Made by a program: the position numbers and the translations under genes. Below are positions 8,598-18,326 of a stretch of DNA of 64,000 bases, in pieces. The notes below the pieces were generated by a model. It had not been told where the DNA came from and ran no database searches. It saw nothing but the letters and a program-made list of their open reading frames with translations. Each line of letters opens with the position of its first letter. Positions within the stretch are counted from its first letter, which is position 1. Location: contig JAWKRG010000004.1 in the NCBI GenBank assembly GCA_041389725.1, positions 62,001 through 126,000 on the forward strand. The letters run 5' to 3'. This DNA is from Polyangiaceae bacterium. GTDB lineage: Bacteria > Myxococcota_A > Polyangia > Polyangiales > Polyangiaceae.

Positions 8598-9791
8598 TCA
8601 CAGCGCGTCCTTGACCTTCATGTACACGCCGGCGCTGCTGTCCCCGCCGTGGTCGACCCAGTAGATGGCGTCAGAATCTGCAATCACCGCGGCGGGTTGT
8701 GGAGAAGACGCGATCGCGCGCGGGCTGGAGCCGTCGCGGTTCGCTTGCATCACGATCCCAGGCTGGCCACCCGGGTCCTCCGTCCAGTAGACGCGGTTTT
8801 CGTCGAGGGCGATCGAGGTGATGGTCGACGAGGTGGTCACGATCTGCGTCGGCGTGCCGCCCGCATAGGGCAGCGACGCGATGCCCTGGCTGTTGGCAAA
8901 GACCAGCAATCCCTTTGCGGCTTGCAGGTGAACATTGGCGTACCCGTTTGGCTTCATGTCGCCGCTGCCGAGGGGCGTCGCCTCGAACGTCGACTTCGAG
9001 AATCGAACGAGGGTGCGCACTTCCGTGGTGCCGGCGATATCGGCGGTGACGGCGAATAGCTGCTCCCCGTCCAGGGCCAGGCCTTTGTCTTCCACCAAGT
9101 ACTGGCCGATCACGTCGTGCTGACCTTGAACGCTCTTGCGGATCATGAAGAAGGAGGTTCCAACCCATGCAGCGTAGGCGTAGCTGTCATCGACCTCGAT
9201 GTCCGCGATGAACTGACCGCTCGATAGATCGGTCCAGTCCGTCCACGTCGCAGAGCCGGGCGTGTTGACCCATAGCGTGTGCGCTCCACCGCCAACGCAG
9301 CACTTGCTGCTGTAGACGACCAGGTCTTGGTTCCGCACCCAAAGGCCCTCGACCTGGTAATCGAAGTAGGCGCTAGCGCCCGAGACGAACTCGATCGGTG
9401 CCCCGGGGGTCGGCGTGCCGGCGACGTTGACGCCGGTGTTTTGGACGACCACCCACCACAGTCCACGCGGGCCCTTGGCGAGGACCGGGAGGACACTTCC
9501 TTGATAAAGGTTGACGGGCTGACACGCCCCCTCCGCACACGCGCCGCCTCCACAGTCATGGCCACAGGCGCCGCAGTTGGCTGGGTCCGATAGCAGATCT
9601 GCCGCGCACGCACTGGAGCCACCGGTACCTGAGGTGCCCGCGCCTTCGCCCCCCCCAACCCAAGCTCCCGTTCCTCCACTGCCCCCGGTTTGCATCGGAA
9701 CCCCGGACCCTGCACCCGAGCTGCAGGACAGGCTGAGTGCACTCAGCATTCCGCACAGTGCTCCGGCTTTCGCCCAACGACTGGTTTTCAT
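8598..9791 (-). CDS. Hypothetical lipoprotein with cysteine motif and beta-propeller-like body
   Basis: 397 aa from the ATG at 9791. The signal ends in LSALSLSCSSG. A Gly/Ser/Thr linker is followed by a Cys-rich segment of the type DPANCGACGHDCGGGAC, which is common in secreted proteins of Polyangiales. The rest repeats blocks such as GLWWVVVQNTG, YAYAAWVGTSFFMIRK, ENRVYWTEDPGGQPG and DAIYWVDHGGDSS, which look like blades of a beta-propeller. Propellers of this kind usually bind proteins or glycans; no active site can be assigned. Same strand as and 41 bp upstream of the collagen-like lipoprotein gene. Confidence 0.72.
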   Translation of the reverse strand: MKTSRWAKAGALCGMLSALSLSCSSGAGSGVPMQTGGSGGTGAWVGGGEGAGTSGTGGSSACAADLLSDPANCGACGHDCGGGACAEGACQPVNLYQGSVLPVLAKGPRGLWWVVVQNTGVNVAGTPTPGAPIEFVSGASAYFDYQVEGLWVRNQDLVVYSSKCCVGGGAHTLWVNTPGSATWTDWTDLSSGQFIADIEVDDSYAYAAWVGTSFFMIRKSVQGQHDVIGQYLVEDKGLALDGEQLFAVTADIAGTTEVRTLVRFSKSTFEATPLGSGDMKPNGYANVHLQAAKGLLVFANSQGIASLPYAGGTPTQIVTTSSTITSIALDENRVYWTEDPGGQPGIVMQANRDGSSPRAIASSPQPAAVIADSDAIYWVDHGGDSSAGVYMKVKDAL

Positions 9792-9954
9792 CCGTTCCTC
9801 TCCGCAGCTCGCCCGAAACGCCACTCGAAGAGCATGACGCCCCGCCGACGTTTGTGCCGGAACAGCTGGTGCGCATCTCCCAAGGCGCGTTGCCGCCATT
9901 GTGGAACTTTTGCGTCGCGCTGCGCCGGTACACTGAATCGACACAACCCAGGCT

Positions 9955-10767
9955 ATGCTGCGAGGCGTGCGCGTACTGTCGTGGAACGTGAACGGAATTC
10001 GAGCCTGCACCAAGAAGGGGCTTGGGGCGTTCTTGGTGCGATCGCGTGCCAGCATCGTGGGCCTGCAAGAGGTGCGTGCTTTTCCCGAGCAGGTGCCCGA
10101 GGCGATCCGCAAGGGCCGCTGGCACCAGCACTACGCGCCGGCACAGCGTGCAGGCTACAGCGGTGTGGCGCTGTTCTCGCGCGACGCACCTGAGCCCATA
10201 TCTCTCGCTCTGGCGCCACGTTTCCGCTCTGAGGGACGGGCGGTCGTTGCTCGCTATGGCAGGTTGATCGTCTGTTCGGCGTACTTCCCCAAGGGCGACG
10301 GTCCCAACCGCGACCTGAGCCGCATTCCCTACAAGCTCGGCTTCTACCGAGCGCTGCTGAAGGAACTCTCGCACCACTTCGACGAACCGATGCTGGTGAT
10401 GGGAGACTTCAACACCGCGCGCGAAGACATCGACTTGGCTCGCCCGCGACAGAACGAGAAGAACAGCGGCTTCCGCCCCGAAGAAAGGCGCACCCTGGAG
10501 CAGTGGTTTCGTGCGGGTTGGGTGGACACCTTTCGCGAATTCTGCACGGAAGGGGGGCACTACACGTGGTGGAGCCAGCGCCCCGGCGTGAGAGAAAAGA
10601 ACGTCGGCTGGCGCATTGATTACGTGCTTGCCAACCCCGCGGCCATGCGCTTCGTGACGAATTCGTTCATCCTGAAAGACGTGCGCGGCAGCGACCACTG
10701 CCCCGTCGGTGTCGACTTGAGCCAGGATGTGCGGCTTGGCGCTTCGCGGCGACCAGCGCGACGTTGA
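9955..10767 (+). CDS. xthA: Exodeoxyribonuclease III
   Basis: 270 aa; the ATG at 9955 or the GTG at 9967 (VRVLSWNVNGIR) may be used. The protein has the order of the EEP nuclease fold: LSWNVNGIRA, IVGLQEVRA (metal-ligand Glu), YSGVALFSR, GRLIVCSAYFP, VMGDFNTAREDIDLA (Asp and Asn of the active site), VGWRIDYVL and a final GSDHCPVGV (catalytic Asp-His). Length and motifs match XthA, the AP endonuclease and 3'-5' exonuclease of base excision repair. It is a single gene, divergent from the 8598-9791 lipoprotein. Confidence 0.94.
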   Translation: MLRGVRVLSWNVNGIRACTKKGLGAFLVRSRASIVGLQEVRAFPEQVPEAIRKGRWHQHYAPAQRAGYSGVALFSRDAPEPISLALAPRFRSEGRAVVARYGRLIVCSAYFPKGDGPNRDLSRIPYKLGFYRALLKELSHHFDEPMLVMGDFNTAREDIDLARPRQNEKNSGFRPEERRTLEQWFRAGWVDTFREFCTEGGHYTWWSQRPGVREKNVGWRIDYVLANPAAMRFVTNSFILKDVRGSDHCPVGVDLSQDVRLGASRRPARR

Positions 10768-10923
10768 CGGCTCGCGTGTGTCGGGCGTGGCGCCATGAGA
10801 TATCGCGCATTGTTTGCAGGCGATGCCCATCCAGTCGTCGAGCGCGGGAGCTTTTCCCGGACGCTTCGTTTGGTATAAGGGGGAGCGTCGGGCGACGCGT
10901 TCGCCCTTGCCACAGGACGGAAC

Positions 10924-12522
10924 ATGAAGCGCCTTCAGCGCTCCGTCGGTTTCAAGTTGTTCGCGTCGATCTTCGTGTCGATGGCAGCAGTGTTCCTCGC
11001 AGTTTCAGCCTGGAGCGAGCGGCGAAGCGAAGAGGCGTGGCGCAACTCCTTCGACGAACACGCGCGCCAGACCAGCGCGGTACTGGAGCGCGCGCTGCGC
11101 TACGGCATGCTGCTCAAGAAGGAAAAGGGGGTGCATTCCGAACTCGCCGACTTGGCGGAGCAGCCTGGCGTCAAGGCGATTCGAATCTTCGACAAGAAGG
11201 GAAAGCTGGCGTTCTCCAGTAGAAAGGGTGAAGAGGGGAACAAGCTGACCAAAGAGGACACCATGTGTCAGCTGTGCCACGCTGAGGATTCCAAGTTCCA
11301 CGAGCCCTTGCGCACGCCGTTCTCTCGTACCTTTCGCGGTGACGACGGCAAGCTCGTGATGAGCCACATTCACCTGATCGAGAACTCTCGCGAGTGCACG
11401 AGCGCTCCCTGCCATGCGCACACACCAAAGCAGAAGTCCTTGGGCGTGCTGGATCTGCAAATGGACATGGCGGTCGTTGATGGCGGGCGCGTGGCTGCGC
11501 AGAAGACGACTGCCTACGCCACCGTCCTCATGGCCCTCGTCGGCGGCCTCGTGACTGCCGCATTCGTCTGGGTCTTCGTCCGCCGCCCTGTCCAGCGCCT
11601 GGTGGCCGGCACCGAACGCGTTGCGGCAGCCGGCCTGGATACTCGCATCGCGGTGAACGGGACCGGGGAGTTCGCCGACCTAGCCACCGCGTTCAATCGC
11701 ATGACCGAAGAGCTCGAGCGCGCGCAGGAGCGGACGTCGCAGTGGGAATCACAGCTGGAAGCTGCGGTGCAGCAGAAGACCGAGGAGCTCGAACGAGCTC
11801 ACGGCAAGCTTATGCAGATGGAGAAGATGGCCTCCTTGGGAAAGCTGGCCGCCACCGTGGCCCACGAGCTGAACAACCCCCTGGCCGGGATTCTGGTCTA
11901 CGCCAAGCTGGTCGCACGCGAGATCAAGGACGAGAACATGAGTGCCGAGGATCGCGTGGAGGCGCTTCGCTGCGTCGAAGTGATTCAGCGCGAGTCCACG
12001 CGTTGTGGCGACATCGTCAAGAATCTGCTCACTTTCGCCCGACAATCCAAGGCCGATCTTTCTCCGGCGAGCCTGACCACCGTGGTGGAGCGCAGCGTGC
12101 AGACCGTGGAGCATCTGATCAAGCATGGCGGCGTCGACTTCACCTTCACGCGTTCGGCGGTTTCCGACGAGGTGAGCTGCGACTCGAACCAGATCCAACA
12201 AGCCTTGGTTGCGCTCATCGTCAACGCTGTGGAAGCCATGCCCTCGGGTGGCGAGCTGACCCTCAGCATCGAAGATGAGGGCGACGACGTCGTGCTGGTT
12301 CTGAAGGACACGGGCATCGGCATCCCACCCGAGGTCATGCCCCACGTGTTCGAGCCCTTCGTGTCCACCAAAGAAGAGAAGGGCGTCGGACTCGGCTTGG
12401 CCGTGGTCTACGGCATCGTGCGCCGCCACGGCGGTCAGATCGACGTCGAGTCCGAACTCGACAAGGGCACGACCTTTCGCATCACGCTGCCCCGGCATGG
12501 GGCAGGAGCTTCAGGAGACTGA
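10924..12522 (+). CDS. Sensor histidine kinase with c-type haem motifs in its periplasmic domain
   Basis: 532 aa. TM helices at about 11-29 and 198-218 enclose a periplasmic region of about 170 residues. That region contains CQLCH (115-119) and CTSAPCH (158-164), a CX2CH and a CX4CH motif, which would attach two c-type haems. HAMP (about 220-270) and a short coiled coil lead to the phospho-acceptor box VAHELNNPLAGI (His314) and an ATPase domain with DTGIGIPPEV and GVGLGLAVVYG. Deltaproteobacterial kinases with this layout are thought to sense redox state through the haem domain. The NtrC-type regulator starts 3 bp downstream, so the two form one operon; convergent to it lies a multihaem cytochrome operon. 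Confidence 0.92.
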   Translation: MKRLQRSVGFKLFASIFVSMAAVFLAVSAWSERRSEEAWRNSFDEHARQTSAVLERALRYGMLLKKEKGVHSELADLAEQPGVKAIRIFDKKGKLAFSSRKGEEGNKLTKEDTMCQLCHAEDSKFHEPLRTPFSRTFRGDDGKLVMSHIHLIENSRECTSAPCHAHTPKQKSLGVLDLQMDMAVVDGGRVAAQKTTAYATVLMALVGGLVTAAFVWVFVRRPVQRLVAGTERVAAAGLDTRIAVNGTGEFADLATAFNRMTEELERAQERTSQWESQLEAAVQQKTEELERAHGKLMQMEKMASLGKLAATVAHELNNPLAGILVYAKLVAREIKDENMSAEDRVEALRCVEVIQRESTRCGDIVKNLLTFARQSKADLSPASLTTVVERSVQTVEHLIKHGGVDFTFTRSAVSDEVSCDSNQIQQALVALIVNAVEAMPSGGELTLSIEDEGDDVVLVLKDTGIGIPPEVMPHVFEPFVSTKEEKGVGLGLAVVYGIVRRHGGQIDVESELDKGTTFRITLPRHGAGASGD

Positions 12523-12524
12523 AC

Positions 12525-13877
<1,353 letters not shown>

Positions 13878-13886
13878 GGAGCGCTG

Positions 13887-14408
13887 GTGAAGGAGCTCTC
13901 TCTCGTTCACTTCGACCTGCCGGAAAGCCGCGAACTCGTGCCTTGGCTCGGCTCGCAGCTGGAGCGAGCGTTCTCCATGCGGGTGTCGATGACCGAGGCT
14001 GGGTGCGATCCCCACGAGTGTTTCGTCGAGACTCGGCGCCAGTACGATGCGCGGAGAGTGCTGCTCAATCTCGCGGAGCGCGCGACCACGGACTACATCC
14101 TGGGCGTCACTGGCTCCGACCTGTTCATGCCGGTCTTCACCTTCGTGCTGGGCGAAGCCATGCTGGGCGGTAGTGCCGCGGTGATATCCACCTTTCGTCT
14201 CGACGACCAGCGCTACGGGCTGGCGAAGAATCCGGAGCTGCTGGCGGCGCGCGTCTTGAAGGAAGCGGTGCACGAGCTCGGTCACTGCCAAGGGCTCGTT
14301 CACTGCCACGACTCGAAGTGTGTGATGTATGCAGCAGGCGGAGTGGAAGAGGTGGACCTGAAGCGCGCCGAGCTGTGCCTCGCGTGTCGCAGCAAGCTTC
14401 CCAAATAG
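13887..14408 (+). CDS. amzA: Archaemetzincin-type zinc metalloprotease
   Basis: 173 aa from a GTG at 13887 that follows a GAGGAG ribosome site, 9 bp after the regulator stop. The C-terminal half has the archaemetzincin signature: HELGHCQGLVHC (three zinc-ligand His and the catalytic Glu), then a further Cys and Met (KCVMYAAGG), then CLACR. The paired Cys residues bind a second, structural zinc in this family. Length (about 180 aa) fits. Archaemetzincins cleave small peptides in vitro but have no agreed physiological role. Its place in the operon of the redox two-component system suggests a linked function, which is inference. Confidence 0.9.
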   Translation: MKELSLVHFDLPESRELVPWLGSQLERAFSMRVSMTEAGCDPHECFVETRRQYDARRVLLNLAERATTDYILGVTGSDLFMPVFTFVLGEAMLGGSAAVISTFRLDDQRYGLAKNPELLAARVLKEAVHELGHCQGLVHCHDSKCVMYAAGGVEEVDLKRAELCLACRSKLPK

Positions 14409-14409
14409 A

Positions 14410-14460
14410 CCGATGCGCGCCCTGGCGAAGGCGCGCATCGGCTCCCGAGCGAAGCTCGGG
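14410..14460. terminator. Double-hairpin bidirectional terminator
   Basis: Two perfect hairpins lie between convergent genes. The first has 12-bp arms (CCGATGCGCGCC, 14410-14421, and its complement at 14430-14441) with an 8-nt loop. The second has 7-bp arms CCCGAGC/GCTCGGG (14444-14450, 14454-14460) with a GAA loop. There is no T-run, as is common in high-G+C genomes. It would separate the regulatory operon from the cytochrome operon. Confidence 0.7.
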
Positions 14461-14461
14461 C

Positions 14462-16387
14462 TCAGTGGCTCAGCATCGCGGGAAGGCGCGAGCGGGCCGC
14501 TGAGTTCTTCACGGGTCGGGACCGATCGGACCTTTTCCCGGGAAGGATGTGGAACAAGTGCACGATGACCAAGAAGGCCGCGGCGATCAGCGCTTCACCA
14601 CTGTGAATGCCTTGCGCCACGTTCACGAACCAACCGGGTAGCACTTTGGTGAACACCTCGGGCATCCAGGTCAAGAGCCCCGTGGCTCCAACTACCGCGA
14701 TGGCAATGGCCACCGCGAAGTAGTCGAGCTTTTCCCAATAGCCAAAGCGACCGAACTCGGGCTCGGGGCCGCGGCCCAGGAACCAACGCAAGTGCTTCCA
14801 CATGGCTCGAAAGTCTGCCGGGCCGAGCATGGGGGAGTCGGGTCGGAACACATAGGCGAACAGCTTGCGAAGGGAGAAGCGCCCGCTCGCTCCTGCGAAG
14901 GACTTGCGCTCGCGCCAGACTGGGCCAATCAGACTAGCGAGGTGAATCACGACGTAGGCGAGGGTCATGGTGGCACCGAGCTTGTGCAGCGCCCGGGCCA
15001 CGTCGGCGCCACCCAGCAGACCGAAGAACCCTTGGGCCCAGGTCGTGGCGTGGAACTTGAGGGGCATGCCCGTGCAGACCAGGAGCACGAAGCTCAGCAG
15101 CAACAACACGTGGCAGAAGCGATCCACGAAGCGAAAGCGCTCCGGGTACTGTGCTGCGCGGAGCCGTCGGCGACGGCGACGCTCTGCCAGGTACATTCTG
15201 GGCGACGCCAAGAACGCGAATGCCGAGCGCAGACCCCAGGCCAACGTGTGCAGTGAGAAAAGCGCCACCGCGCCCCACAACAGCCCCTGGAACGGGCGCG
15301 CAGTCCAGTACAGCAGCGCGTAGCTCTTGCGGTCGTTGGAGTCACCATGCGCGAGGAAGCTGGCGAACTTCGGCGGCGCGTCGGCGTGGCAAGATCGGCA
15401 CGTGTCGAGCTTGCGCGCCGCGCTGACCGTTGAAGCCGGATCCTTCTGCGGCAGGATCTCGTGGCTGCCGTGGCAGTTGAAGCAGGCCGCCACCTTGGCT
15501 CCGCCCAGCAAATGTGCGCGACCGTGGTAGGTGCCGAGGTGCTGCTGGAAGCGCTCCTCGTGGCACTTGCCGCAACGCCGGTCACTCGCCAGCTTGAAGG
15601 ACACGTTGGCGGAGTCGATGTTGTGGGCCGTGTGGCAGCTGGTGCAGACCGGCGCATCCGGGTCACCTTCTGCCAGCGCCTTGCCGTGCGCGCTGCTCGA
15701 AAACTTCTGCAGAATGCCTTCGTGGCAATCGCCGCAGGTGTCGATGACGTTCGCGACGCTGACCTTCGAGCGCGGGTCCTTGATCGCGGCGATCTCATGG
15801 CCACCATGGCAGTCGACGCAAGAGGGAGCGACCACCGTGCCCTTCTCCAGCAGCTTCGTGCCGTGAATGCTCTCCGCATAGTGCCGCGCCGCGCGCGGGT
15901 CGGCTTCAGCGCTCATCTTGTCCGCGAACAACGGGTTGTCGTGGCAGCGCGCGCAGGTGTTCGGCAGTCGTCGCTTGTTCACCAAGGAGCGCGGGTCCTT
16001 GGTCGGGAACACGTCGTGCGCACCGTGGCAGTCCTGGCAGCGCGCTGCGCCGTCCTTGCCCGAAAGGCGAGACTTTCCGTGCACGCTCTTGTCGTAGACG
16101 CCCTCGGATTTCTCGTGGCAGCCTCGACACTGAACGACGCCCTTGTATGCCTCCTCGGGTGACACACCTTCACGCGGCGTGTGGCAGTCGGAGCAATCGA
16201 GTTTGGCGTGGACCGACTGCTTCAGGATTTCCGGGCTGACGTCGTTCTCCCAGTCCACCTCGGTCACGAGTCGCGACTTGGATTCAGTCGCGGGAGTCCC
16301 TTGCGCAGGGCTCCCGCAACCGGTTGCGACCACGGTCAGGAGCACCAGTGCCCACTCAAACGGGCTGGTACGAAGTGCCTTTGCCAT
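14462..16387 (-). CDS. Decahaem cytochrome c fused to cytochrome b domain (CbcL-like)
   Basis: 641 aa from the ATG at 16387; it overlaps the end of the upstream gene by 32 bp. A lipobox-like signal (VVATGCGS) is followed by ten CXXCH motifs between about residues 62 and 350 (CSDCH, CRGCH, CQDCH, CARCH, CVDCH, CGDCH, CTSCH, CGKCH, CFNCH, CRSCH). The C-terminal 270 residues have about five TM helices with His residues placed like the dihaem b-type subunits of formate dehydrogenase and hydrogenase (HTLAWGL, CHVLLLLSF, HKLGATMTLAYVVIH, HSGEALIAAAFLVIVHLFH). Geobacter CbcL has this architecture and passes electrons from menaquinol to periplasmic cytochromes. A similar role is inferred here. Confidence 0.88.
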   Translation of the reverse strand: MAKALRTSPFEWALVLLTVVATGCGSPAQGTPATESKSRLVTEVDWENDVSPEILKQSVHAKLDCSDCHTPREGVSPEEAYKGVVQCRGCHEKSEGVYDKSVHGKSRLSGKDGAARCQDCHGAHDVFPTKDPRSLVNKRRLPNTCARCHDNPLFADKMSAEADPRAARHYAESIHGTKLLEKGTVVAPSCVDCHGGHEIAAIKDPRSKVSVANVIDTCGDCHEGILQKFSSSAHGKALAEGDPDAPVCTSCHTAHNIDSANVSFKLASDRRCGKCHEERFQQHLGTYHGRAHLLGGAKVAACFNCHGSHEILPQKDPASTVSAARKLDTCRSCHADAPPKFASFLAHGDSNDRKSYALLYWTARPFQGLLWGAVALFSLHTLAWGLRSAFAFLASPRMYLAERRRRRRLRAAQYPERFRFVDRFCHVLLLLSFVLLVCTGMPLKFHATTWAQGFFGLLGGADVARALHKLGATMTLAYVVIHLASLIGPVWRERKSFAGASGRFSLRKLFAYVFRPDSPMLGPADFRAMWKHLRWFLGRGPEPEFGRFGYWEKLDYFAVAIAIAVVGATGLLTWMPEVFTKVLPGWFVNVAQGIHSGEALIAAAFLVIVHLFHILPGKRSDRSRPVKNSAARSRLPAMLSH

Positions 16388-18299
16388 GGTGAGCCTCGTG
16401 CTCTTCTTCGGGTTGTTCTTCCGCACTGGCCTGCAGCGTCTCGAGCTCGGCCGGGTGCTCGTGCTTCATCTCCTCTTCCGTCATGTCACCGGTGGCCATC
16501 ACCATGCTGACGCCATGGCCACTGGGCTTGAACGCGACGTGATACAGGTGCCAGACCAGGATTGACATCGATGCCAGCCATGCCTCGTACAGGTGGATGA
16601 TGTCGGCGATGTCCCAGCCCCACTTGGGCAGCCAAGCCAAGGCGCCTTCCTCGAACCAGAGGATCAGGCCGGTCACGATCATCACGATCGATCCCCAGAT
16701 CAGCGCCAAGTACTCGAACTTCTCCGCGTAGGTGAAGCGCGCGAAGAAGGCCGGCTTCACTGCGAAGCCCAGGTAGTACTTGATCTGTTGCCAGGCGTCG
16801 CGGGCGTCTTGCTTGCCCGGGATCATCGCCTTCAACTGACTGCGCCCGCGTCGAGTCGCGAACAGGTAGTACAGGTGATAGAGCGACGCGACCATGAAGG
16901 CAACTGCTGCCACGCGGTGCGCGTAGCCACGCGCCAGGAACCCGAACTGCGAGTTGAGTACCGGTTTCACCCAGAAGGCGTCCGGGTACTTCAACGCAAA
17001 GCCCGTGAAGACCAACACGCCGAAGGTGAGCACCAGCACCAGGTGCTGCACGCGCTCTCCCACCGTGAAGCGCTGATAGCGCTTCTTGCCCTTGCTCGCG
17101 CGATAGCGTTCGCGCAGCGTGGCGTAGTAGTCGAGGGCGTTGTGCAGGAACATGCCCGATAGGCTCACTGCGATGATGCCCAGATAGATCCAGCGCACCC
17201 AGTTCACTGCGGTGGCGCCCAGGGCCGCCTTGGACGCCGGCTCGTGGGCGCTGCCCTTGGCGAAGTTCGCACCCGCGCCAGGGTGACACTTGCCGCAGGT
17301 CTCAGGCAGATTCGCCGTGCTCACGCTGCTTCGCGGATCTGAGGGCGGCAGGATCTGATGCGCGCCGTGGCAGCTCGCGCAGTTGGCGACGGTGGTGTCG
17401 CCGAATTGGTCTGCCAGACCGTGAAAGGTCTTCTCGTAGCTCTCCACCTGTCCACTCGGCAGGCCGTACCGTCGATTGATGTACTCCGCCTTGTGGCACT
17501 GCGGGCAGGTCATCTTGCTCACGGTGCTCGCGTACACGCTGGACTTGGGATCCTCGTGGTCGCGAATGCCGTGGTCGCCGTGACAGTCAGTGCAGATCGG
17601 TGTGTCCGCACTGCCGCGCTTCAGCGCCTGTCCGTGCACGCCCGTGAGATACTCTTCCGCCATGCCTTCATGGCACTTGCCGCAGGTGGCCGGCAGGTTG
17701 GCGCGAGCCACCTTTGACTTCGCGTCGGCCTTGCCTCGCATGTCGTGGTTGCCGTGGCAGCTCACGCAAGTCGCCGACACCACCAGACCGTCCTTGGCCA
17801 CGCCTTGCCAGTGGGCGCTCTGCAGGTATGTATCGAGCCGGAAGCCCGTCTTCTTGCCGTCCTTCTTGTCGTGGCACTCGGCGCACGTCTGCGGTTGGTT
17901 CTTCGCGTAGACGGAACTCTTCGGGTTCGTCTTCTTCAGCGTGTCGTGGGTGCCGTGGCAGTTGGAGCAGAGAACAGCCGCGGCGCCGTCTTTGGTCTTG
18001 GCGACGCCGTGGGCGCTGACTGCGAATTGCTTCTCTTCCTTCTCGTGGCAGCCGCCACACGTCGCCTTGGCCAACCCTTGCTTGCAGGAGTCACCCTTGG
18101 CGTCCGTGTGGCATTCCACGCAGGCCACGTCGGTGTGCACGGATTTGTCGTACGCACCCATGTCGATCGCGGCCTTGGCCGTGACCTTGTGTTGCTTCGC
18201 GTCGTGACAAGTGAGACACGCCGCGTTTTCGGGCGACGCCGCTTGCGCGGCGCCGGATACCAGAATCATCGCCAGTAGAGTGGGAATTGAGCGAGTCAC
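16356..18299 (-). CDS. Undecahaem cytochrome c fused to cytochrome b domain (CbcL-like)
   Basis: 647 aa. The start is a GTG at 18299 preceded by AGGAAGG. A cleavable signal peptide (MILVSGAAQA-A) is followed by eleven CXXCH motifs (CLTCH, CVECH, CGGCH, CSNCH, CAECH, CVSCH, CGKCH, CTDCH, CPQCH, CASCH, CGKCH) and scattered single His residues that could be distal ligands. From about residue 370 there are about five TM helices with HNALDYYATL, HLVLVLTFGVL, HRVAAVAFMVASLYHLYYL and HLYEAWLASMSILVWHLYH, the His spacing of dihaem cytochrome b. The C-terminal tail is rich in Glu and His. It is a paralogue in layout of the next gene; both could form a quinol:cytochrome c oxidoreductase. Confidence 0.9.
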   Translation of the reverse strand: MTRSIPTLLAMILVSGAAQAASPENAACLTCHDAKQHKVTAKAAIDMGAYDKSVHTDVACVECHTDAKGDSCKQGLAKATCGGCHEKEEKQFAVSAHGVAKTKDGAAAVLCSNCHGTHDTLKKTNPKSSVYAKNQPQTCAECHDKKDGKKTGFRLDTYLQSAHWQGVAKDGLVVSATCVSCHGNHDMRGKADAKSKVARANLPATCGKCHEGMAEEYLTGVHGQALKRGSADTPICTDCHGDHGIRDHEDPKSSVYASTVSKMTCPQCHKAEYINRRYGLPSGQVESYEKTFHGLADQFGDTTVANCASCHGAHQILPPSDPRSSVSTANLPETCGKCHPGAGANFAKGSAHEPASKAALGATAVNWVRWIYLGIIAVSLSGMFLHNALDYYATLRERYRASKGKKRYQRFTVGERVQHLVLVLTFGVLVFTGFALKYPDAFWVKPVLNSQFGFLARGYAHRVAAVAFMVASLYHLYYLFATRRGRSQLKAMIPGKQDARDAWQQIKYYLGFAVKPAFFARFTYAEKFEYLALIWGSIVMIVTGLILWFEEGALAWLPKWGWDIADIIHLYEAWLASMSILVWHLYHVAFKPSGHGVSMVMATGDMTEEEMKHEHPAELETLQASAEEQPEEEHEAHHGKGTSYQPV

Positions 18300-18326
18300 G
18301 GCACACCTTCCTGTGCTTTGCTTCCG

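Noticed and set aside
14410..14460. Regulatory RNA between the convergent operons
   Set aside because: Only about 50 bp with two simple hairpins; a terminator explains them.
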